A program made the position numbers and the translations under genes. From Sphingobium sp. AS12 (GTDB lineage: Bacteria > Pseudomonadota > Alphaproteobacteria > Sphingomonadales > Sphingomonadaceae), in contig NZ_JAHRGM010000027.1 of NCBI RefSeq assembly GCF_019097845.1, forward strand, positions 1-39,200: 39,200 nucleotides of DNA, written 5' to 3'. Positions 26,656 through 34,133 of this stretch are shown here, one piece after another; within the stretch, counting starts at the first letter, position 1, and each line of letters starts with the position of its first letter. Below the pieces are notes generated by a model. That model saw only the letters and a list, made by a program, of their open reading frames with translations, searched no databases and had not been told where the DNA came from.

Positions 26656-27615
26656 TTAGCAGGCAGCGGTAGCAGGCATTTCGCCTTTAAGAGGAGGCCA
26701 GATGCCTGGCCCTTTGAATTGCAACCGTTCGAATATTTCGCGAGGCGTCAGAGCCTCGTCTTCTGAGCCATATTCGGTACGCTCATCGTCACTTTCGTGG
26801 TCGATCCACGCCATCGCTTGAATGAGATATAGGATAAGGACCGACACCGAATAGAAACGGTAAATTCGGCAACGTGACTTAGCCACGTCGACCCAATCTT
26901 CATGGCCAGGAGACTCATCGCCGCCGTGAAAAAGAAAGTTGCGGAACTCTCGCGCTAGCTCGGCAGCGGCGACAAGCGTGCTGCTGCCATACTTCTGCTC
27001 AATGCGTTCGCAGCGTTCCGTCATGAGCTCGCCCATACGGCAATGAGTTAAGGCGAGCTTAACTAGGTCGCTAACTCCACGGAACCGTTGACTGAGTTCG
27101 GGCCTCGACTCGAGCAACCGGCGCCCTCTTTCGCCAAATCGTTGCTCTTTAATTAGCCTCTTCAGCTCGTCTGATGCTGTCTCTGAAACCGTGGCTTCGT
27201 AGGCTTGCCACAGAAAATTGAATATGGTTGCGGCAGCGACATACTTGGATGCCATTTCACTCTGCCCATATTCATAGTCGATTGTCGGCTCGCAGAGGGC
27301 GAACACCATCGGGTCTTCGACATACCCAGTGTCCGCCTCGACGTCGTCAATGCTCGCCGCCATCCGTAAACCGTAGAGCACGCTCTCCCATCGAGAGGGG
27401 TCACAAACCGCAATTTCCTCCTCATGAATGTCCCGGATCACGCGATAAAGTTCGGCGATATGCTCGCGAAGAGGCAAAAGGCGCGCGCGATGGCAGTCGT
27501 CGCGCCCACAGGTACAAACGACGGCATGCTCCGCAGGGTCGATGGCGTGATAACGCTTGGTGAGATGCCCATTCTCACCACGCACCCATTTTGCGTAGCT
27601 CTTCTCGTCGCGCAT
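26656..27615 (-). CDS. HEPN-motif protein with a Cys/His cluster
   Basis: The frame opens at 27765, but the first 50 codons run into the repeat region, so I use ATG 27615 (MRDEKSYAKWVRGENGHLTK), giving 319 residues. Near the N-terminus VVCTCGRDDCH (Cys34, Cys36, Cys41, His42) looks like a metal site. Near residues 221-232, AREFRNFLFHGG contains R-x4-H (Arg225, His230), the catalytic signature of HEPN ribonucleases such as Apea-like, RnlA and abortive-infection proteins. A hydrophobic helix (YSVSVLILYLIQAMAW) follows. HEPN proteins usually cut RNA to stop phage or act as toxins. I see no antitoxin partner. Base composition is lower in GC than its neighbours, consistent with transfer. The HEPN call rests on the motif alone. 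Confidence 0.65.
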   Translation of the reverse strand: MRDEKSYAKWVRGENGHLTKRYHAIDPAEHAVVCTCGRDDCHRARLLPLREHIAELYRVIRDIHEEEIAVCDPSRWESVLYGLRMAASIDDVEADTGYVEDPMVFALCEPTIDYEYGQSEMASKYVAAATIFNFLWQAYEATVSETASDELKRLIKEQRFGERGRRLLESRPELSQRFRGVSDLVKLALTHCRMGELMTERCERIEQKYGSSTLVAAAELAREFRNFLFHGGDESPGHEDWVDVAKSRCRIYRFYSVSVLILYLIQAMAWIDHESDDERTEYGSEDEALTPREIFERLQFKGPGIWPPLKGEMPATAAC

Positions 27616-27732
27616 AGATACATATAGGGAACGAAATCCGGCACATGGCAAGATATTTTCACGACCCGAGCAAGGCGACTGGTGAAGATGTTGCGCGCTC
27701 CCGGTGCATTGAATGCAGGTCGGGCTGGACCG

Positions 27733-27857
27733 TCCATCGTCGTCCAGCCTTTTCCACGAGTCCAAATCGTGCTAATGATGGCTACGGCGATTACTCAAGT
27801 CCATGAATTAATTGAGAAATCAAGCGCCTAGGCGGTGCCCCAGAAAGCTCTTCTGCC
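27733..27857. repeat. Direct repeat copy A (att-like), left side of SPARTA segment
   Basis: This 125-base stretch aligns without gaps to 35859-35983 at roughly 70-75 percent identity by eye. The best-kept parts are CGTCCAGCCTTTTCCACGA (27741-27759, identical in both copies) and AAGCTCTTCTG (27845-27855). Motifs of the type GTCCATSGNYGTCCA recur here and at about 27862-27876, resembling arm or core sites of a tyrosine recombinase. Both copies are in the same orientation, 8.1 kb apart. Confidence 0.6.
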
Positions 27858-28244
27858 CCTTCGTCCATGGTTGTCCATGCAGGTCCGATAGCGTCCAGAA
27901 TTCGAACGATTTTATGTCTTTAGCTGGGACCAATGAAGACGTTCTGGGGCATTACATTCCCAACATGATTCCGCGTTCAACCCGAGCATCGCGTGGCGGC
28001 TGTCGACAAAGTCTTGCCATTTCGAGTCTCATGCCAGAACGGCCGCTCACGCTGAAACCCGCCATTTGCACGCATTCGAGCCGCCAGCCAGCTACGCACC
28101 CGTTTCGGCTATTTGACGGACCAATTGTTGATCCCGGAAGCTGCCGCCCGCGGAGGTCACATGGCGACTGGCATAATCCATTGTTCGAGGATACTGCTGA
28201 TAGTCGCTATTGGTGGCTGTCCTCATTATCACTGGTGAAACGGA
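27858..28244. other. Intergenic region without a convincing gene
   Basis: About 390 bases between repeat A and the VWA-nuclease stop. A plus-strand frame (27812-28423) crosses it but lacks family features and overlaps the convergent gene by 180 bases; I treat it as chance. PFRLFDG around 28098-28118 faintly recalls the Arm-binding N-terminus of phage-type integrases and could be a decayed remnant, with very low confidence. No tRNA or terminator is seen. Confidence 0.4.
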
Positions 28245-29891
28245 CTATGGGATATCGAAAGTCCACAGTCTGTTCGTTACCGCCCGCAGGCCGTCGAGAC
28301 TGCCATCTTCGAACTCGCCATCTGAAACAAGCAGAACATCCAGATTTCCGGCCTGCTCGCGGAGTCCTAACAACTGCCTTCTCAACTGTGTCATGCTTGT
28401 GCCGTTATCGCATGCAAGCCTGATAGCGTGTGTTTCTATCTGCCTTGCCAACCGCTGGTGTAGTTCGGATTTGCCCGCGAAAAGGACGAATTCGTCCTTC
28501 AGTAGGCCAGCATCGGCCCAAAGCTTTAGTGTCGCAAGGGCCCGGGGCAAGCGGTCGGCAAAGCTCTGTGAGCAATCGATCACCGCGAGGGCAGGCCTCG
28601 CCGGGGTGACAAGAGCCTCGAACAGCACACGCTTCAGGTCTTTGAGGGCGGGCATACCAGGGCGCACGCCGAACATCATGCCCTTCTCAGACGTGATGTC
28701 GGCACGATCCATGTATTCCACGGTGAAGCGGTGCGGTGACAGGTTATTGTACTTCGTCAGCGTTGCCTGGTAATCTGTGGCGGTATAGGCGCTCTTCTCC
28801 GAAAACTTAGCATCGAGCACGATCATCGCCGATCCTGACGCGGTGTTATTATCGTAAATGGCAAAATCCGGCATCGTCGATCCGATCTTTGCCTTATATT
28901 GGAAAAAGACCCATGCGTCCGATCCTATTCTCGCCACCGGAGTGCTGGCGCCGGTATATCTCAGGTTCCAGACGTCGGGGCGATCAACCAGCCCAACATT
29001 TTCGAGGGTGATTGCGTATCCCGCGCCTTCGAGCGTCCGCAGAATGTAGCACAGGAGCCAGACCTCGAAGAGCTGTGGCAAATTGCGGAATACGGAAAGC
29101 TCGATCAAGGCGGCGATCCCGTCGAGGTTTGCCAGCAGGGTCGCAGTTATGCGCATCTGCTCGACGAAAATCGTGATCTTGTCTTTCTCTTCCGCATAGT
29201 CATTCAGCGATGCGTATCCGGCATGATGATTCGCGGTTAACTCGTCGCAGGCCATGTTCAACGCATTGCATTTTTCAGTCATGCCGCCGATAAATGGATC
29301 TTCGGTGTCTGGCAGAGAAGTCCTGATAAGCTCGACCTGTGTTCGCAGCAGCTCCACGACATCTTCATGATAGGTAATTTCGTCAGGCCTCTGCTGGTAG
29401 AAGTCTCCGTACCTTGACGGTCTCCAGCTACCTGGACGGCAAGTACTGGATGCCTCAAGCAGAACGTCTAGCGTGGTGGAGGCCTCCTTCCACATGTCCT
29501 CGAGCTTCCTATTGCCCCCCAGTCGTTTCAGCGCATGTCTGTCCCATTCCCCCATGATCTTGCGGTGTTGCGGTTTGAGATCTTCTAATCCTGGCAGCGT
29601 GGCGATGGTTCCTGTCGTGCGGGCGGCGTTGCCGTGGACTTCGAGGAACTCCATGACCTCGTTCAGCATGGAGATGGCCGGACCACGATCGTTCAGCACC
29701 CTGTCCAGCAATTGGGCATGCGAAATCTTCGGGATGAGTATGCCTGGCTTCTTGCGGACCTTATTCCTGTCCGCCTCCTCACCTTGAAGCTTCAGGTCCT
29801 GACACAGTGCTTCCCAGCCCTTTATGGAAAGAAGGTCAGCGAGTTTAGTGAGGGCGGTTCCCCGTCGTAAGCGGGTATCAAGGTTGACCAT
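28245..29891 (-). CDS. PD-(D/E)XK nuclease-VWA domain fusion, putative defence effector
   Basis: 548 residues; ATG 29891 follows GGAG at about 6 bases. The N-terminal 270 residues are helical and unassigned. The middle matches a PD-(D/E)XK nuclease of the DUF2357/LlaJI-like kind: LPQLFEVWLLCYIL (Glu276), MPDFAIYDN (Asp342) and MIVLDAKFSEKS (Asp360, Lys362). The C-terminal part looks like a von Willebrand factor A domain: LAVIDCSQSFADRL has the MIDAS D-x-S-x-S (439-443), and DVLLVSDGEFEDG has the later Asp-Gly. VWA domains bind partner proteins through a metal. The combination suggests a nuclease switched on by interaction with the upstream PLD or membrane proteins. It is the last gene of a five-gene operon. 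Domain calls are by motif. Confidence 0.75.
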   Translation of the reverse strand: MVNLDTRLRRGTALTKLADLLSIKGWEALCQDLKLQGEEADRNKVRKKPGILIPKISHAQLLDRVLNDRGPAISMLNEVMEFLEVHGNAARTTGTIATLPGLEDLKPQHRKIMGEWDRHALKRLGGNRKLEDMWKEASTTLDVLLEASSTCRPGSWRPSRYGDFYQQRPDEITYHEDVVELLRTQVELIRTSLPDTEDPFIGGMTEKCNALNMACDELTANHHAGYASLNDYAEEKDKITIFVEQMRITATLLANLDGIAALIELSVFRNLPQLFEVWLLCYILRTLEGAGYAITLENVGLVDRPDVWNLRYTGASTPVARIGSDAWVFFQYKAKIGSTMPDFAIYDNNTASGSAMIVLDAKFSEKSAYTATDYQATLTKYNNLSPHRFTVEYMDRADITSEKGMMFGVRPGMPALKDLKRVLFEALVTPARPALAVIDCSQSFADRLPRALATLKLWADAGLLKDEFVLFAGKSELHQRLARQIETHAIRLACDNGTSMTQLRRQLLGLREQAGNLDVLLVSDGEFEDGSLDGLRAVTNRLWTFDIP

Positions 29892-30005
29892 GAATTCTCC
29901 AAAGCCCCTATGGTGTGGATCGGCGAAGCTGTGCAGGCGGCCGGGCGCCGAGCGATAATTAGGCGACCAACTTCACTCACGAGCCAAGCTCCTTCGAACC
30001 GACGC

Positions 30006-31046
30006 TCAAGTGCTGGCCGCGCGCGCCCCGTCCCGAGAAGACCCATCAACCGCGCGCTTCGCCTTGTCGATCATCTCCACGACCCGTGGCAGCGCCACGA
30101 AGTCTTCGCCGTCGCGCAACAGGCGTTGCGCAACCGACAAGATGTCTTCCTTGTCCTGCGTGGACATGCGGAAATCCCCTACCGCACCGGGGACGCTCAC
30201 GATGCCGCGAATGGTCGGCGTGACATCGTTCTCCCCCCGGACGCGAAGCCGCAATGCCGGTAGGGGGACGCGCGAGGCGCCCCACACACGCGGCGACTTC
30301 CCCTTGCAGCTAAGGTCGACCAGCCATGAGCCAGCAAGTGGCGCATTTTCGAACTGGTAGCCCCATGCGTTTCGAAAGTCGGCAATTCCCAGTTCCTCGT
30401 CAGAAGCGCCAGACTGGGATTGCAGTTGTTTCAGCGCCGCCTTCCCGCCATCTCCTAAACCGGTGTTATATGCCACTACGAAGACTTTTCCGAAAAGCTC
30501 GGGTGCCTCGCGACAGGCGGAAATAAGACTTCGCGCGGTGAGAGTCCTAGGCGTGATCGCGGGCGGGTCGAGTTCGCGCCGACGGATCTCCTGTTCGACC
30601 ATGCGACTCGAAACCTGCGTGGTCTCAATTTGATCGTCCCAAAGCCGCTGGAATAGATCGCGCGTCTCGCCGACCACACTGGAGTCGTCCGTCAGGATGT
30701 TCGCCTCGACGGTGCCGCCCAGGATGTCGCCCTCTTGCGTCACCCCATACCTTGAGGGATTCGATGAGCCGATGATAACGGCAGCATCGGTGATGTAGAG
30801 CTTTGCGTGGAGACGGCGATGCGACCGGATTAACGCACCCACCTTGATGAGCTCCAGCAAGGCCTTCGGGTTGCATGCGGGTGAGTCGAACCTGCACAGG
30901 ACCCGGATCTCCGGGCCACGGCGAAGCCCGAGCATCGAAGCGGCGCCCAAGCCCCAGAACGGGGCAGCGAGCGAGACGCGGCGTTGCCGAGCCTTCAGCC
31001 GTTTGAACTCGGCCGCGAGCTCGTGCTCTCGGATAAGCCTAATCAT
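30006..31046 (-). CDS. Single-HKD phospholipase-D-like protein (nuclease family)
   Basis: 346 residues from ATG 31046, which overlaps the upstream gene's stop by 8 bases; the frame is open to 31136. The HKD motif is LHAKLYITD (His80, Lys82, Asp87) followed by IIGSSNPSRYG, typical of PLD-type nucleases in restriction systems that act as dimers. A first half-domain VSLAAPFWGLGAASML precedes it. The C-terminal 200 residues are unassigned (FVVAYNTGLGDGGKAA and a basic SCKGKSPRVWG stretch). It lies between membrane protein genes and the nuclease-VWA gene, with a 114-base gap to the latter. It could be the DNA-cutting arm or a sensor of the same system. Confidence 0.82.
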   Translation of the reverse strand: MIRLIREHELAAEFKRLKARQRRVSLAAPFWGLGAASMLGLRRGPEIRVLCRFDSPACNPKALLELIKVGALIRSHRRLHAKLYITDAAVIIGSSNPSRYGVTQEGDILGGTVEANILTDDSSVVGETRDLFQRLWDDQIETTQVSSRMVEQEIRRRELDPPAITPRTLTARSLISACREAPELFGKVFVVAYNTGLGDGGKAALKQLQSQSGASDEELGIADFRNAWGYQFENAPLAGSWLVDLSCKGKSPRVWGASRVPLPALRLRVRGENDVTPTIRGIVSVPGAVGDFRMSTQDKEDILSVAQRLLRDGEDFVALPRVVEMIDKAKRAVDGSSRDGARAAST

Positions 31047-31536
31047 GCCGGGGGAGCCCATCGGCAGATCGATCCAGAAGATTTTGGCGGACATCCACAA
31101 GCGGGGGCTCGATGCTTCGCGTCTGCTCAGGCTCACCCTCCCAGAACCAACCCTGGGTCTCCCACTTCGCCCTGGTCCAGTCGTGCTTCAGAATCCGGGC
31201 AGCGAGGTGCACGATGCGGGCGTACCTCTCGGGCGTTCGCCCGGCTTCCTCCTCAAGCCCCTTGATTAGCGCCACCAGCTCGGCGTCATCCTTGTCCAAA
31301 TCGTCCTCGGGGTTCATCCGGAGCGCGAGCTCAGCCCATATCCGTCGTGCGTCCTCCGGCGTGTCCACGTTAACCGCCTGTGCTATCAGTGACCGGACTG
31401 CATCGCGCCACTTCTCGCGTTGCTTGATCACGTTCTCCTCGGCGGACCGCCAACGGCTAGTGATCAGGACCCCGGCGAGCGTGATCAACGCGGCTAGTCC
31501 ACCGCCCAACAGGCCAGCAACTAGGGTCTCACTCAT
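31039..31536 (-). CDS. Single-pass membrane protein with cytoplasmic helical domain
   Basis: 165 residues from ATG 31536. LVAGLLGGGLAALITLAGVLI (about residues 5-25) is a membrane segment; the rest is charged and helical (SAEENVIKQREKWRDAVRSL, NPEDDLDKDDAELVALIKGL), with HDWTRAKWETQGWFWEG near the C-terminus. No family is recognised. It overlaps the 68-residue gene by 8 bases and the PLD gene by 8. This places it in a five-gene operon and suggests it anchors the complex at the membrane. Confidence 0.75.
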   Translation of the reverse strand: MSETLVAGLLGGGLAALITLAGVLITSRWRSAEENVIKQREKWRDAVRSLIAQAVNVDTPEDARRIWAELALRMNPEDDLDKDDAELVALIKGLEEEAGRTPERYARIVHLAARILKHDWTRAKWETQGWFWEGEPEQTRSIEPPLVDVRQNLLDRSADGLPRHD

Positions 31537-31735
31537 CGACGACGCCATGCGATCTGCTCAACGGCGCGTCGTCCTCCGCGTAGTCGGGCCGCGCTCGCAA
31601 CCTCGCCTCCAGATTACGGATGCGTTCTTGAAGTCGCTCGTTCTCGCGACGCGTCCGCAGCAGAGCGAACACGGCGGCGAAGACGGCGATCGCGTAGATA
31701 GCCAGCGCCCATACAAAGATAACGGAATTGCTCAT
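31529..31735 (-). CDS. 68-residue membrane protein with short coiled coil
   Basis: An N-terminal membrane helix (VIFVWALAIYAIAVFAAVFAL) is followed by a basic coiled coil (RTRRENERLQERIRNLEARLR) and an acidic tail. The layout resembles small phage Rz-like or membrane-anchored adaptor proteins, but I see no family signature. ATGA overlap with the gene before it and 8-base overlap with the gene after it support a real gene in the operon. Confidence 0.72.
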   Translation of the reverse strand: MSNSVIFVWALAIYAIAVFAAVFALLRTRRENERLQERIRNLEARLRARPDYAEDDAPLSRSHGVVDE

Positions 31736-32181
31736 TTCCGGTCTTCCCCTGCGATGGCTGCCTGCGCCTCATCCGCGGCGGGCACCGCACAGGCGGATGC
31801 GGTACGACGCATGTCGGAAAGAAGCACTTGTGCCTCCGCGGGCGTCAGCTTAGCGTTCGGCGTCTCGTCCTCCAGATATCCAAGGGCACCGGCGCAGAGG
31901 GCCTGTCGCCTTTCGCTGGCGAGGCGTTCGCGTGCTAGCACTACCGCATCGGCCTGCTGGATCCTCTCGTTCTGGAGCCGAATCAGCGCCTCGCTGTGAT
32001 TAAAGTAAGCGACGCCGCCGGCGATCGGCGCCGTTGCCGCCGCCGTTATGAGCGCCGCTATTACCACGTCTGTGAATCTATTACTTCCAGCCAGCTTCCC
32101 ATCCTCCCCTCGGATTGTCGATCGTCGATCGGGCAACGCAGCGACCTTTGTCGTCGCGGACAATCGAGACCTACCTCTCAA
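31732..32181 (-). CDS. Small membrane protein, first gene of the PLD/VWA operon
   Basis: The frame opens with TTG at 32181 (149 residues); the true start is uncertain. GGGGAGG lies before codon 30 and GTG codon 39 could be used. A membrane helix (VVIAALITAAATAPIAGGVAYF, about 39-60) is followed by a charged helical stretch and a small region with two cysteines (ALCAGALGYLEDE and ASACAVPA). It ends in ATGA overlap with the 68-residue gene. No family recognised. With the next two genes it makes three consecutive single-pass membrane proteins, an unusual start for a nuclease operon. Confidence 0.62.
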   Translation of the reverse strand: MRGRSRLSATTKVAALPDRRSTIRGEDGKLAGSNRFTDVVIAALITAAATAPIAGGVAYFNHSEALIRLQNERIQQADAVVLARERLASERRQALCAGALGYLEDETPNAKLTPAEAQVLLSDMRRTASACAVPAADEAQAAIAGEDRK

Positions 32182-32612
32182 AGACGATGCCGGAATTCAG
32201 GGACAAAACCAAGGACGATGGTGTTGGTGCAGTCTTGGGTGGGCAATAGCGATTAGGCTAGGCGCGAACGCCTGCTTCTGCTGATTGCGGTCATTCGGCA
32301 ACTGCCTTGGTACTGGCGGCAATGTCCCTAGCGTCGTGAAGTTGGCCCCTCGCCAGAGGCGGGGAGCCGATTGGTCAAATTTCGGTACTCTTGGCGAGGG
32401 CAGGTTGAGGCGAAGCGGATTGGCACGATCCTCCAGCACGTGCGCCGCGCCACGGATGACCCGCTTCGAGAAGTCGTCGACTGCCAGAGGCTCCAGAGCG
32501 CGAAGGGTACCGGCACCATTGTGATCAGCTCCAAGGCGGGGCAGCCTTCACCAGCGGACGGTTCCGCGTGGGTTTCGGGCCTTGCCCCCCCCATAGCGCT
32601 TTGAATCCGGAC
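32182..32612. other. Intergenic region upstream of the PLD/VWA operon
   Basis: About 430 bases between the Argonaute stop and the first membrane gene. Short frames on both strands (for example 32371-32604 plus, TTG start) have no family features and overlapping alternatives; none is supported. The region should contain the promoter of the minus-strand operon; I cannot point to clear -35/-10 boxes. No terminator after the Argonaute gene is evident. Confidence 0.4.
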
Positions 32613-34133
32613 TCAAATATAGTGCCGGAAAGGGAGCGGGGGCAGGTCGCCGACCGGGGCCGCTGTAAGAATATCGCCAACGGCATCTGCAAATTTTAGA
32701 GTTACAGGTAGGCCGTCTGCATACACGCAAGCATTGAAGTTGATTTTGGTGAGGCCAAGGACGTCGGTCATTACGCGCTGTAGATCGGCTTCGCCGCGAT
32801 GAATTTCAACCAGCAGGGGATTGGGAACCTCCCAGCCGGGGTAGGTGGCAAGCCTGGCGACAAAGCCCTTCGTCCAGAGATATCCGAAGCGGTCGCCGGC
32901 GAGATAGGCCGTTCCGCGCTGCACTGCCGTCTTGCCTAGGCGGAGCAGTTTGAGTTCGTTGGTCGGCCGGATGCGCACGCCGACAAGTTGCGTCTCCGGC
33001 GGCACGGCCGACGAAAAGCCTTCCCATTCATCATTGCTGAAGCGGGCCTTGCCGTGAATGAACAGCTCGGCCGGGGGAATACCGTGCATATCGTGGTATG
33101 CCTCGACGATAAGCGTCATCAACTCCGCTGCTTTTTCTTTCGTCAGATGGAAGGACTTGTCTGCCTCCGAGTACCAGGGACCAACGGCACCGCGGAAAAC
33201 GACCCCATCGCCGCTGTCGAGGAACATCTGAGCGCCGCAGCATGCATTTGCGCCGCCAAGGGCAGTATCGTCTTTCTTAAAAACCAGCCCGACATAGCAG
33301 ACGCCGGGTCGAACCTCGGCCAGCCGCCACGGCTTGCCGCTCGATTTGAAGAACGCCGTCGTGCAGAGATTCCACGCAATCGTTGCTGGATCCTGCGTAG
33401 AACGGAACTGGCGTCCCTTATCGTCAACGAATTCGTCCGGGGTGAGGGTGGTTTCGCGGACGATTTGGACCACGGCCTTCTCGCTCAACAGCTTGGCCTT
33501 GAGTTGGTGGTGGAAGTTCAGTTCGAACCTGTAGATTTCCGCGGCGTCCACCTCTTCCTGGAATAGCGAGCCGGTCTCGAGAACGAACCGCCCAGCGCGC
33601 CGGCTCAGTTTCGCATCGCCCTTGCTCCGTTCGCCGCGCGGCACATTGGACTTGGGTCGGCCGAAGCGGTGAACATCTTCCGGGATGACGACGAACCACA
33701 TGGTCGGTGGCGCTTCGCTCTGCCGAAGGTAGCGCCGAATCGGAGTCTCAAAGATCCCGACCGCTTTCGAGATTGCTTCGTGGCGGTTCTCGATACGGAT
33801 CGCATCGGCCAGCGCTACGCCGTCTACCTTGATCTCGGTAATCGGACGTTCGGGCCATTTGGTGTCGAACACGGCTTCGAAGCCGGGCCAGCTGGCGTGG
33901 TGGGCGGCCTCTGAGTTGGCGGATGGAATATAACCCCGTGCGCGCTTCGCCCAAGTCCGAAAGCGCTCAATACCGCCCTCGGTCCCGATGACACCAACCC
34001 GCATTTCGGCCGGATGGGCATCGTCTGCCAGCGGGCCAAAGAGAAACAAACCGTCCTTTGGATGCTCCATGCGCTGCTGGTAGCCAAAGCCGAGGAGAGG
34101 CTCGGGCAGCTGAATAAGTCGGAGCGCCGCCAT
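32613..34133 (-). CDS. Short prokaryotic Argonaute (MID-PIWI) of a SPARTA-type system
   Basis: 506 residues, typical of short pAgos without PAZ. The N-terminus LPEPLLGFGYQQRMEHPKDG continues into LFLFGPL, the family hallmark. MID/PIWI-type blocks include TMWFVVIPEDVHRFGRPKS (about 146-164), TIAWNLCTTAFFKSSGKPWRL, CYVGLVFKKDD, and AELFIHGKARFSNDEW near 370. In known SPARTA systems the PIWI domain has lost the DEDX catalytic tetrad and only binds guide RNA and target DNA; I did not find an intact tetrad by eye. Its ATG overlaps the TIR-APAZ stop by one base (TGATG), so the two subunits are translated together and should form a heterodimer. Confidence 0.9.
   Translation of the reverse strand: MAALRLIQLPEPLLGFGYQQRMEHPKDGLFLFGPLADDAHPAEMRVGVIGTEGGIERFRTWAKRARGYIPSANSEAAHHASWPGFEAVFDTKWPERPITEIKVDGVALADAIRIENRHEAISKAVGIFETPIRRYLRQSEAPPTMWFVVIPEDVHRFGRPKSNVPRGERSKGDAKLSRRAGRFVLETGSLFQEEVDAAEIYRFELNFHHQLKAKLLSEKAVVQIVRETTLTPDEFVDDKGRQFRSTQDPATIAWNLCTTAFFKSSGKPWRLAEVRPGVCYVGLVFKKDDTALGGANACCGAQMFLDSGDGVVFRGAVGPWYSEADKSFHLTKEKAAELMTLIVEAYHDMHGIPPAELFIHGKARFSNDEWEGFSSAVPPETQLVGVRIRPTNELKLLRLGKTAVQRGTAYLAGDRFGYLWTKGFVARLATYPGWEVPNPLLVEIHRGEADLQRVMTDVLGLTKINFNACVYADGLPVTLKFADAVGDILTAAPVGDLPPLPFRHYI

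Noticed and set aside
27812..28423. Plus-strand frame of 203 codons after repeat A
   Set aside because: Overlaps the convergent VWA-nuclease gene by about 180 bases and shows no domain; a weak integrase-like PFRLFDG is not enough.
31529..32181. Phage Rz/Rz1-like lysis genes
   Set aside because: Membrane helix plus coiled coil is only superficially similar; no lipoprotein signal and no other phage structural or lysis genes nearby.
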